NCBI RefSeq assembly: GCF_037126465.1
Contig: NW_026999299.1
Span: forward strand, 186,001 to 250,000
Length of the DNA: 64,000 bases
Direction of reading: 5' to 3'
Origin: Ornithodoros turicata
Lineage: Eukaryota; Arthropoda; Arachnida; Ixodida; Argasidae
Of the stretch, positions 21,078-31,908 are shown piece after piece. The notes beneath the pieces were generated by a model, which ran no database searches, was not told the origin of the DNA, and was given only the letters and a program-made list of their open reading frames with translations. Within the stretch, counting starts at the first letter, position 1; each line of letters begins with the position of its first letter. A program made the translations under genes and the position numbers.

Positions 21078-21929
21078 AGGAATTTTCTTTAAAAAATTCC
21101 TCCGCGCGAAACGGATAGAAAGCAGCGCTGGACAGCTGGCGATATACAAGCTGCACGCATAGCTTGGTCCGAATGCACGTGGAAACTGCAATACCGGGCA
21201 CCAACATATATGAAGTGTGCAGTTTGAGGGATGCTAGCAGACGAGGACAGAAGAAACCACATAGGACTGGCGTAATATACAGACTTAACAGTACTGAGTA
21301 CTCGAATACCCGAGGCACTCCTACCATCTACGGACGACATTTTTCGTGTGCGCTGTGTACTAGCGGATCTTCAAAGACTGATACCTCGCCATGAGGAAGG
21401 AGGAACGTATGATATATCGTACGCTCCAAATCGACATTATCAATGATGAAAATTGGCGAATGATAAATAAAAATCATTCACCCTGGTAAATGACAGAGTT
21501 ACAAATCTCGCAACTTTCGAATCCTCTCTTCAAAAGCTAGGAAAGAAAAAAAACTCTTCTACTGAAAACACGAAGGGAGTTCCCTGCCGGTTCGCTGGAT
21601 TTCTACCAAACTATGTTTATATTTTTGTAACCCGAAGAAGCGCAGTCTCGTGCACGAAAGTCATGTTTACCGTGCGTAAATAAATCAGTCATTCCGACCG
21701 TATAAATATCACTTTCTGATTTTCTCGCCACTGGCACCTTGAAATCGCCTATTTTTTCTGCCTTCGTATCGTCTATGTTCTACCGAAAAGTCATTTGAAA
21801 GTATTTTGAAGCATAACTTGATAACTTTGTTTAATAAAAAACAATTTAGGGGCAAGATATACATATATAATTCTTCTTAAGTGTAACTTATCTAACACGT
21901 TGTTGATCGACTATGGGAAATACATAAAC
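21078..21929. other. Spacer; no gene seen
   Basis: Short open frames without codon bias. Nothing is supported. Confidence 0.3.
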
Positions 21930-22050
21930 TTCGCCTTCTGATCCTGAGACCGCGGATTCGAACCCGCCAACCGAGGCCGCCAGCAACTTGGTGGCAGAGT
22001 ACATCTTGCTTAAACACCCGTCTTCTGCTAGGGACGTTAAATAAATTGCA
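21930..22050 (+). repeat. Fragment of a second tRNA-derived SINE family
   Basis: Contains a B-box-like GGATTCGAACCCGCC and a tail CACCCGTCTTCTGCTAGGGACGTTAAATAAA, a style common in tick SINEs. Its limits are approximate. Confidence 0.45.
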
Positions 22051-23698
22051 GTTAAATTGCAGTTGCAAATGCATTTAAAGCACCTTGTAAAAGGAAAGAA
22101 GGTATTTCATTCCAATAAGATAACTGCTTGTACTGAATCGGTATGTGTGAAGGTGGGCGGCAACAGTGAGTAAACAAATGCATGTGAGAGTGACTTAAGG
22201 GGAGCATCGCATCCGTCGCGGTGGATTCCAGAACTGTATTGCCATTATATTCCTCGTTCATCACAGACAATGGCGCCGAAAATACGACGGGAATTGATGG
22301 AGTTCCTTCTCTACAATTTAATGTAATGAAATGGCAACAGCAGGTGACGGATACTGAGAGCATTCCTGAATACCCTTTCTGTAGACGTCACTTGGGCAAG
22401 GCGAATCGGTGAGCGTTCTTTGGCACAGACAAGGCCAATCAAGGAACGGCACAGACAGCTTAGTAGTAGACGGAGAGGTCCTACAGCCAACAGTTCTCTC
22501 GGATCCAAGGGAAGCCTATTTAATTCAATTCTAAGCCAAAATCCAGTTCTAATCCAACACAACCCAGTTCTAAGCCATCCAATTGGTCACTATTAGTTCC
22601 GCACACTTCACGGTTTGATTGCAGTCTGTCACCGAACGTAAAGAGCTTTGGGCTCTGCACGCATAGTAAATATTTCGGAGAGACTTCTCAGTTAATACTA
22701 TGCACTAAACCAATGTGATTTGTTCAAAACTTGTCTTAGTTGTTTTGGAATGCGGAATAACGAGCGAATAGACATGAAAACCATGAGAAGTCGATGGTAG
22801 TCAGGACCGGCCGAAAGGGGAGCCAAACTGACTCCTGATGGGCAGGATGATATGCATCACCGTGCTTTTTCACTGCTTGCATGCCCAGTGTTGCCTGAAT
22901 TATCTCAAACTATGGGCTCTATGGGGAGCTGTCGGAGCCTGGTCTGGCTGTTGAGGCGAGCGGACGCTCCATGGCTGCAGGGCAAAGGGTGAGTGATTTG
23001 CCGTAATGGTTAAACCTTTTCCCCGATGTGTTTGGTCTTGGCGCATTTTTGCCTAGCTGTGAGTTCGTTTTATGCGAACATGACCAGTGTATGCACTGCC
23101 CCATGTTTAGAGTTGATTTGCAGTGTCTTCTTGAATTTTTACCTGTACCTAGTACTTTTTCTGTGTTCCAAGCAAACCGGAACGAGCCCAAACACAGTGG
23201 TTAGGCCTAAGCGCTCCGATGGCTAGCTCCTCGCTCGTCCTTTTCCCTCCCGATGAGTAATATTTTGTACATGATCTCATACTTCTTCAACAGTGTCTTT
23301 CTTGTTGCCATGTTTATCTCCCTCTAGTATTTTGTTGCTCTGTCTCTCTCTTTCGTGCATATCGACATCAGTGGCGCCATCTGGTTGATTCCTCCTTGCA
23401 ACTCGTTTGCCATAGGTCTGTCCCTGCAACCGTCGTGCTCAATGGTGCCCAGCCGCCCGCACCGGAGTGATTTCTTCGAGATGGCGTCGTTGATTTTCAA
23501 ATAAATTATTTCTCTGTGTCTGGTCTCTCTCTATTTAGTTATTATTTTTCTACAACCCGAGTTTTACGAAAAGAATCTATGACAAGTGCTGCATTGAGTA
23601 ACATTATGCACTATTAAAAATAAGCAATTTTCGAGTAATTTGAAAAGTAAAAAGTGCAATACTTATGGATTTTCTGTGCAGAACTTGAGTTCGATAAT
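22051..23698. other. Spacer; no gene seen
   Basis: AAATAAA-rich 3'-end-like sequence near 23500 could be a retroelement tail. No coding domain is recognised. Confidence 0.3.
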
Positions 23699-23987
23699 AG
23701 ACCTCTCCTTGTTAGTAAACAAATGACGTCATAATGTTCGACACTGGCACCAATTTGATAGAGTTGAACTACGTTCAAAGATAGTGGCGAACAAGGTCGC
23801 GCACGAAAGCTACGGTCTTGAGGGGATTAGATGGTCTCTGAAAGGGAATGTACCTTCGGTCCTACTTTTCTTTCCATAAGAGGCAGCGAACATGTGCCCA
23901 TTCGTGGAACCCAGCTCTCCCTTTCCAATCTGTTTCGGTTTCAGTCTGTCTACCAAAGTCATGATGACGTTTATCGGGTAGAGGTTT
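23699..23987. mobile_element. ~288 bp MITE family 'GACCTC', copy 1
   Basis: It starts AGACCTCTCC...GTAAACAAATGACGTCAT and ends ATGATGACGTTTATCGGGTAGAGGT, which are imperfect inverted termini. The interior is shared with 48771-49058 and with the outer parts of 37255-38069. No open frame is conserved, so it is non-autonomous. Confidence 0.8.
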
Positions 23988-24571
23988 ATTATTACTGATG
24001 TTGATTTTGCGTTGCATGCTAACTGGTGCTCGCAGACAACGCTCTGACGCAATTTTCAACAATATTCACGACGCGGCCAACGTACTTCACTGACCTCAAG
24101 ATGCGCAGTGCTGAGGCATCCGAGAAAACTGAAACGCGAGCACAGGCATAAGCCAGAAGCATGCAATACGAAAGCGTTCAAGGGAGATGTATGAGTAGTA
24201 GATGTAGTAGCGGATGCCAGCAAAACACGTGAAGTCAGGCACAATTTCGCGAAGTGGAACAAAGACAATGGGGGAAAGAGGTGAATCAACTATAACTAAG
24301 GCTGTGGTTCTTGTGATTCATACAGGGCAGGTGGTTTCTTTCATTTCACAGTGATGCTCCACTTCTTTCCACAGTAATGCCTCCGTGTTCGTGTCGTGTC
24401 CTGCTCTTTCACTCAGGTGGATGTCAAGTCGAGGAAAAGCTGGCACTACCAAGTGAAAGAGGATGGCCCGAGCCATCAGACGAGTGCTCGGTCGTATTTA
24501 TTGCATCTTACTCAAGGCCCGTTTTGCCGAACGTCTGGGAGGAGGCGCCCGCGGTTTACGCCGTGGCCGTA

Positions 24572-24889
24572 CTAAAATTCCTGGTTTCTGAAGTGCTCCA
24601 GTAGGCGGGCAACGCGGCTTCCTGAAATGAGACGAGGGTCATCCCCCATCACCGCCTCGGGCTCGCCGTTCTCTGCTGGCAGTTCGTCGTTAACCTCTCC
24701 AGCGTCAACATATAAAGTCGTGGACAAGCTGGCAAGTCGAACAAAACGACCGATCCGAGTGTCGCTCATGCGCATTACTTGTACGGCGCGTAATTGCCAG
24801 ATACGTTGACGGCTTCGAACAATGCGTATCCTCTTCGGGAAAATGTTGGATGTAACGACGTACTGAGTAAGGCATTTCTCACGCTTCAA
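24572..24889 (-). CDS. Open frame of 105 residues, unknown and weakly supported
   Basis: The frame contains an acidic DELPAENGEPEAVMGDDPR segment and ends ARLLEHFRNQEF. Part of it has a GC-rich third position. I recognise no family, no splice sites fix its ends, and it could be a transposon relic or chance. Confidence 0.2.
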   Translation of the reverse strand: MKREKCLTQYVVTSNIFPKRIRIVRSRQRIWQLRAVQVMRMSDTRIGRFVRLASLSTTLYVDAGEVNDELPAENGEPEAVMGDDPRLISGSRVARLLEHFRNQEF

Positions 24890-26649
24890 CGCGCGATGTC
24901 ACACCCGCTCTTCACAACGCACTTTCTTTCGCTTTCTTGTCAGACTGCCAACATATAACTATAAATGCCACGCCTGGCAACCACCAGACACTTTCCATTG
25001 GTGACGGCAATACAACGTTGCGGCGAATCGCAGGAGGCCCATTTATCTCGTCAGCAAATACGTCATAGCCACGGAGGAGGGTGCTTGCGTTCCGTGTTGT
25101 GGAGGGCCACCGAGCAGAAGACGATTACATTGGACCACAAAGTACGGCTCACATGTCATATCTGCCAGCGCAAGTGTAGGGAACGATATACACATAGAAA
25201 GCTGTTCATCATTGCGGGTTCTCCGAAGGCTTGCAGCGAAGAGAAACGTAATGCTTCGGCCTTCAGGCACGACCAGACACCTTGTGGCGTTGTGGGTGCG
25301 ACTGGCAGGCGCCATTGGCAGCACAGCTGGCGATAGTTATGGTGAGCATTGCCTGGCATTGCACAATACCGCTGACGTAGCGGGGGCCAGCAGCAGAGCC
25401 CGCATAGTTGCTCCATCCTCTGGAGAATGGGGAGCGCGTGTATGAATGCGCGTTTCTCATATAGAGTGGAGCGATTTGCCTCGCAAACATACTATTTTGT
25501 GTGATTTTCAGTATAGTTTCAGCCGCGGCCAGCCCCTGAGGCTGCATTGTGACAGTAGGAAGTCGCTGATGATGACAGTCCTTACACCTAGTACTCTCGT
25601 CATACGGACAGTCTTAAATGATAATTGACAACAACCAGTGAACATGTGCCCGTATGCCTGCCAGGGAGCATTGGATCTAATGCACTTTAAGGAGTTGACA
25701 CATCACGCACTGGGTGTCGCTACGTACATTCTCAATTGTCGTTGGTTCCAGTGATCTTGTGATATAGATATCAGCGGAGCAGAGTAAAATAATGCAGCGC
25801 AGAAAAAGTAGGTTTACATTTCAGAATGTATCCCATTCCCTGCTTACCGTACGAAGTTCCGGTAGCGCACAAAGACGTGCCGGACGAAAATGAAAAAAAA
25901 AAAGAGTTAACGAAACTCCGCAGGATGAAAAGTTACCAACGCAAACTTTATTTTCCGTGCATCCCGAATTGCCTACAGAGAAGGCAACATGGTGGCAGGT
26001 CACAGTTCCGTCCAGCTACCGCTAGATGTGCTAAATTTTGTTTCGGTTCCTGCACAGGTGGCACCCCTAACGGTAAAGCGACACAGCCCACACCGCGTAT
26101 GTTCCGTTCAAAAGGAGCGGAGAGTAACGCTCGGCGTTGTGGAGCATTTTGTCCCCTCCAGTTTAAATATAACGATTTTTTGTTGATTATTCGTCGAGTG
26201 CGTCTCCGAGCGCCACAGGAACACTAAGCAGGGAACGCGCTATTTGGATAAACGTGAGGCTACATTTTCTGCACACACCACGTGTTATTCGGAGTGCATG
26301 AAACGGCTAATCAGATATGAAAGTTAAATGGTGGCGCCCCTCGCCAGACATCCTCAAGTTTCCCCCAGTTGAAAGTTTACCACAGGTTGAGAACTCCTGT
26401 TCCAGAAACCTGAAAAAGTGGGTGGAGCTTCAGGTACACGCATGATGAATGGCGAGATTCCCTTTTTAATTATACGGCTTTGGATTGCAGGCAGCGCGAG
26501 CGCCACCCGGCGAACTCTGATGACCCCAGAGGAAACTTTCGTCTGAGTTGGAGGACGATAATAATAATAATAGAATGGTACTGTGATGTTACCTAACAAT
26601 GCTACATACAGAAGAGTATACGAAGAGGGAGTCAAGTCATGTAGATCAC
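24890..26649. other. Spacer; no supported gene
   Basis: Several frames of 60-133 codons overlap on both strands with no conserved motif. None is called. Confidence 0.3.
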
Positions 26650-26812
26650 ATAAACAAACCGACACTGAAGATTTTTGTTTAACTTGAATTTGTACAAGCT
26701 TTCGCGTGGAGGTCCACGCTTCCTCAGGTGGCTTCCTCAGACCTGAGGAAGCTTGTACAAACTAAACTTAAACAAAAATCTTCAGTGTCGGTTTCTGTAT
26801 TTTGTTTATGTA
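26650..26812. repeat. Inverted repeat with a hammerhead-ribozyme-like core
   Basis: Arms of about 50-60 bases are near-perfect reverse complements, sharing CATAAACAAA, ACACTGAAGATTTTTGTTTA and TTGTACAAGCTT. The left arm carries, on the minus strand at 26700-26727, CTGAGGA, a GCGTGG/CCACGC hairpin and GAAA. This is the complete conserved core of a hammerhead ribozyme (CUGANGA - stem II - GAAA). In the right arm the hairpin is deleted. The layout resembles the ends of Penelope-like elements. Confidence 0.7.
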
Positions 26813-28015
26813 ATGCTACACACCTAAGGTTTGTCTGCGCACTGTGACATGTTGACTCCGCCTGACCTGCACGCCGCCTCCTCATCTTCGTCGCTCTTCT
26901 GCTGACGTCACTAGAGTAACGCATCAGAGAGCGCCGCGCGGCGGCCGAAACCCCATTTCTTGTTTCACCCTATTTGTGTTGTCGGTGTTTATCTAGTTCT
27001 ATCTATATTGGTAATCCACCACTTGCGAAGAAACTGGCGCAATCTGTTGGACGCAGAGTGAACTTATAGGGCCTCCTTCGTTCGAGAGTGTTCGGTTAGA
27101 ACGCTCTTGAAATATCGCAGTGGTTTCGCTTGCTTCTTGCCGTCCGTCTGACTGTTTCTTTGGGTGTCTGTCGGCCAGATCGAGAAGAGTGAGAATTCCT
27201 GTCCATGATCGAGAAAGACGGCATCCCGTTCCCGTTCTTAAAGTTCACGTGGACAGTATTTTTTTTAGCATGCTCTCATCCCAGAAGTTCTCACAAAAAG
27301 CATCCGCAGCCTGGGAACCTTGGGGAATTCTATCTCCTACAAAAAGTATACAAATGGGTACTATGTCATAGACAGTATCAGGGAGCTGTAGGTCCGTCTA
27401 AGGAGGCTCCAGTTGTGAAGTGCAAAATGAATGTATATATTGTAACTTGTAGTGCATACAGTGCAACAAACATTTTCCCCCAGATGCGGTTCTCATAACT
27501 GAGTCATTTTTATTACTTTGTTCATGATAAGGTCACTTCATAGATTACATGATGATAATACGATAATACGTGTACAGTTGTTTAATACCTTCCCTCTGTC
27601 GTGTTAGGCCTCATTTAAGGCATTTGGAAATTACTAAGGTAGCAGCATACATAAAATATCTATCAAGCAATGTCCACCATGCTGATTGGAAAGGCCCGAT
27701 AGAGACTGTGAAATTCTTTCCAACGTCGGATCACATCCTCAACGTGCACTCTTTCACTGGCAATTTCTCTTGTACTCTGAACACTGCTCTTGGATATCGG
27801 GGCTTCCCCTCTCACCCTCAATGGTGGATTGTACACTTCAATTCCTTGGGGAGACACGGAACATTCGAGCCCTTATCTACCATTAATGCATCACCCTCTT
27901 CGAGGCGATCTAACAATACTCTACTCTGCACCATGTCCACATCAGATACAGACCAACCCCAAAGCCGGAAAACAAAGCTGATGTAACCGCCCGGCGTGCA
28001 GACTACAACTGCTTT
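26813..28015. other. Spacer; GC-rich stretch but no gene called
   Basis: A GC-rich, CpG-containing stretch at 26920-26960 could be a promoter. No exon with a recognisable product follows it. Confidence 0.3.
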
Positions 28016-28342
28016 CTAGGTGTTGTAATGTTTATAATGCGAAAAAGTTTGTCTCTGTGCATTTAGTGAGGGTGGCCTCCGGATTCTGACTTGAGTCGCA
28101 TCGAGTACTAATCTTGTATTGGGAAGCTTGCGAAAAGCTTTGGGCAAATTCGTTTGTGTTTCCTGGACGGTTGGAAATGTTGTCATGTCTCGCAATTCTT
28201 CCTGTCTTTTCACAGCCCGAACCCACCGAACCCGTTTTTGAGGATATAACATATCACACGGAAACCTAAAAAAAGAAAAACGTAACTTCTTGCCCTGCAC
28301 ATAATAATTCGTACAGCCATAAGAGACGCATTTCACAGGCAT
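28016..28342 (-). pseudogene. THAP-domain / DDE transposase relic (internally deleted)
   Basis: From ATG 28340-28342 the frame encodes 108 residues. The N-terminus MPVKCVSYGCTNYY is the first half of a THAP zinc finger (C-x(4)-C, then a conserved Trp in RVRWVRAVKR). The second Cys/His pair is missing. About 40 residues later the frame reads NTRLVLDATQVRIRRP and LNAQRQTFSHYKHYNT, matching the start of the DDE_Tnp_4 transposase core around its first catalytic Asp. The two parts are normally several hundred residues apart, so a large in-frame deletion has fused them. An upstream poly(T/A) run (28437-28453) encodes lysines in an extended frame and is probably not coding. Confidence 0.7.
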
Positions 28343-28989
28343 GGCTTGCAGCAGCGGCGAGATGGCGTCTGTTTTCCAGCCAGTTCGAAACCCGGCGGGA
28401 AGCACTAGGGAGAGTGGGATGTGTGCCTGCGCCGTGTTTTTTTTTTTTTTTTTCGCAAGTGGCGGATTAACATTGACCATGTGAGTTCATTTTATTTGAG
28501 ATCCTCAGAGTAGAGAGTTGCAGACTAAACACAATTTTGTAAACGGTAACGATGGTTGCCACTAATATAATAAGCGATAATTATACTTGATTACCATTCT
28601 CGTGTAGAAAGAAATTCTCTAGAGAGACGACAATGAGTGAGGAAGACTATGTACAGAGTGCGGCTCGTACTCGGGAAGGTATTCGCACTAGGTAATTTGC
28701 ACTAGTCACTGACAGCATCGCCTTAGTAAATCTATTGAATGTATAGTCAAGTACCGTTACACGGACATTACCTATATATGCACCCCTCCTGCTACCATGA
28801 GCCACAATCCGAATCAAGATATAACACACATTCCTCGTAACTGCGTTCTTGTAATTCGATTGAACGGTTACCCACCTGAAAGTGAAATGCCGAACCACCG
28901 TATCACCATAGAAGATGAGAAGTAGATACCGTTTTGTGTTTCGCATACCCCGATTTATCCCTTTACCTTGTCTGGCTGGAATCCCTGCT

Positions 28990-29371
28990 CGACGATGAAG
29001 CGTCTCCTCACTCTTCTCTCTGCCATGATCTTCGGGCGCCTGCCAATGCCCGACGCAGTGCCAATCTTGTTATTTGCACTGCACTATACCGGCGCATCGT
29101 GTCGCGCCTCCCGGGGGCCTTTAACAGCCTCCAGAAAGAACTGGTGACCTGCCACCGCGTCCACGGATACCTGACGTGGGCCATAAATATCGTCTGCGAT
29201 GTCCTGCAGGACAGTTTGTGCCTGCAGGACGAACGCCTCGACTTCGTGAGGTTTCTCGTCAGCCACTACCACATGCACATGACGACAGGCGACGCCACAT
29301 GCCTTATCCGCACCATCACCCTCGTCATCCACACGCCCACCAATTCTTCCCTCGCCATGCCCAAAGGTCTC
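28990..29371 (+). CDS. Possible exon of an unidentified protein
   Basis: Part of a 189-codon open frame (28934-29503). The stretch FNSLQKELVTCHRVHGYLTW ... LDFVRFLVSHYHMHMTTGDA ... RTITLVIHTPTNSS has a strongly G/C-biased third position, unlike the surrounding AT-rich DNA, and an alpha-helical look. CCCAAAG|GTCTCG at 29371 might be a donor. I recognise no family, and exon limits are guesses. The antisense strand has only shadow frames. Confidence 0.35.
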
Positions 29372-29503
29372 GTAGTAGCATTAAATGCCACATATTCTCC
29401 TGGTGATGATGAGCAGGAAGGAAGCTTTCCAGCAATAAATGTATGTCATGGTGTCTCGTATTGCAACAGCATTCAGGCACTCTTTCGAAAGACAGATCCA
29501 TAG

Positions 29504-31469
29504 ATGTTAGGATAATCATTTATCATGATGCTGATGACACATCCTTAGTTGCATAAGAACTTTATGACCATAGTATGCCCATATTCTATTCACCCTCCAC
29601 TCACTTCTCTACAGTTAGGGGTAGAGTGCGAGTCAAGGCAGAGGACAGCTGGTGTGAAATGAGAGTTCCTGTTCTGCGTAGGTAATATACAGGACATGTC
29701 ACAAAGAAAAAAAAACGTGGATGCTTAGCATGCATCTGAGCGTGTGTAAGGAGAACAAGTTGTAATATAATTGAAAGTGCACTGAAGTACTATGCTTATG
29801 TATATTAGAAGCGGTTACTCGTTTGGTTTACTACCATTTTTGAACTCAGCTATTCAGAAGACGTTCGAAACAGGCACAACACAGCCGAAGTAGAGGCATT
29901 CTGGCATTCGCCATAAATAGGGTCGTAATTGCAATGTGGATGCAGGTTTATATGATAAATCAGGTGGCATGACTCCACAGGGGTGTGTTTTTCCATTCTT
30001 AAGGCTTACCGATACAGGATATGAGGCCATATAATAGAGAGTGCACAGATCACATCAGTGTAAAGCTGCAGTGTCGTCGAGTAATTTCCAACTCTCCTAC
30101 TCACAAAAGGATGCCGAACAGCATGCATACATTTTTGTTTGAAAGAAAAGCATCGAGCTTCAGGAGACACAGAAAGGACACTTTTTTGTTGTTGTTTAGC
30201 GCTATATTCACACTGAACACATGAGCACATGAACAAACTCTGTGGCCATATGACAGCTATCAACAAACACGCTATCAGCTATCAACGGGTGCTTGTTTAG
30301 CCTCGTTTACTACTGTTGTCTATATCCACACTCAATAAATGAGCACAGAAAAGCAATGCAGTCACACAGCAGCTGTCAATAACGCAAAAGCACGATAGCT
30401 ACTGCTAACATATGGGTGCATGTTCTTCCACGTGCTTGTGTGCTCAGTGCACTGTAAACTTTTTCACACCTTTAAAGGTGAGCGCTATGCACATTCAACC
30501 TGGTTGCGTAACATTGTACCCCCAGGATGATATTTTAAAAATTCGGAAAGCATTAGAAAAGGTCAAGTGTCAGTGCAAATCTTGCTTTCATTATGTCTTG
30601 GTGCTAATGCATATGTGCATCACTACCGATAATCGAGCACGTGCAAGTGTCTACAATACTGTTTAACAATGTTGAGGTGTTGCAAGACTGAATTTTTGGA
30701 AAACACGCAACATTTGAGTAAAGAAAATTAGTGCGAAACCGTGCTCCATTATGATCTTACCAAAATTACACCGAAAAAGGCATACGCACTGCACGTTATT
30801 GCACCTTTCAAGACGTGGAAACGGTTACAGTGTGTATATAAACTGCTGCACTGGCTGGACAAATCCGTACTCATGTTAACGTAAGTTAACTTTCTTTTAA
30901 GTAGTTGACATGGTCATGTGGCCATGTACAATTTGTTCACGAGCTCATGCTACAGTATGGCAGAACCACACTTCCGTTTTGATGTTGCATGCACCAGCTG
31001 ACTTCTATTATATTTGTCAATACGATCTATTGATGAGTCTAGCCTATGTTTTGTTATATTTGGACATTTCCACCATCACGATCACATTCAGCATCGCCAC
31101 CGCAGCTCCGATCATTCCAGTCACCTCTCATCGTCACCACTTATCATTGTCACCACTCATATTAGACACCCTAGCTATGGAAAACCTCCCCACTTCATCA
31201 TCAGAATATGTATATATGTTGTTTGTTATCTTCATCTGTTCTTTAATAAACACGTCCCCCTTGGAAGGTACTGTACGCAGTAATTGATTCCATTCAACTT
31301 TAAGCGTGGTGCAATGGGAGCAAGGGATCTTCAAAGTTTCTGTGCAATTCAACTCTATTGCGGCACAACATTTCAGATATATTAGTGGAGTCAGCATGTG
31401 GAATGCTATGCCAAGTTTGTAGAACAGAGAATACTTCTGTATAGTTTCACATATCTGTCTGTGTCTACT
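29504..31469. other. Spacer; no gene seen
   Basis: The segment around 31066-31265 is CA/CAT-rich and ends with TTCTTTAATAAACACG. It looks like the 3' end of a retroelement. The rest is unassigned. Confidence 0.35.
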
Positions 31470-31908
31470 TGTGATGCCACAGGCCCACGCTGTGGCTGAA
31501 CTCTGCAAGACGCACATCCCACTTGTAGGGATCCTCTGTCATATGTGTCTGCTTGTGACATCGCAATTCGTTCTGTGGGTGACCCTGCAGGTCAGAACTC
31601 GCACCTGTATGGCTTCTGGCCCGTGTGTGCGCATTTATAATTGTTCAGATTTGTGTTCTGGCTGAACTCTGCACGGTAGACATGGCACTTGTGTATGGCT
31701 TCTCCCCTGCACATAGTGCCGCAAGATCATTGCCATGGCTGAACTTTGCAAGAGAGGGGACTGCACTTGTACAGCTTCTTACACGTGCGTTTTCCCTTGT
31801 AAAAAGACGTACTTGTGTTCTGGCTGAAGTCTGCAGGAGAGACATCGCGCTTCTGTGGCTTCTCGCCCTCGTGCCTGCACTTGTGGTTCCACAGCTTCGT
31901 GCTCTTGC
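31470..31908 (-). pseudogene. Decayed C-terminal zinc fingers, cut off by a frameshift
   Basis: This continues the finger array of 31909-33521 in a different frame. EEPYKCDIYPAELSKST and KPQKRDVSPADFSQNT are recognisable finger remnants with lost cysteines and histidines, followed by still weaker traces to about 31480. The ancestral protein was longer. Confidence 0.75.

Noticed and set aside
25826..26227. 133-codon plus-strand open frame
   Set aside because: Low-complexity basic composition with no recognised motif and no conservation evidence.
30412..30666. Cysteine-rich 84-codon frame resembling a small secreted peptide
   Set aside because: No signal-peptide pattern, irregular cysteine spacing, AT-rich surroundings and no splice evidence.
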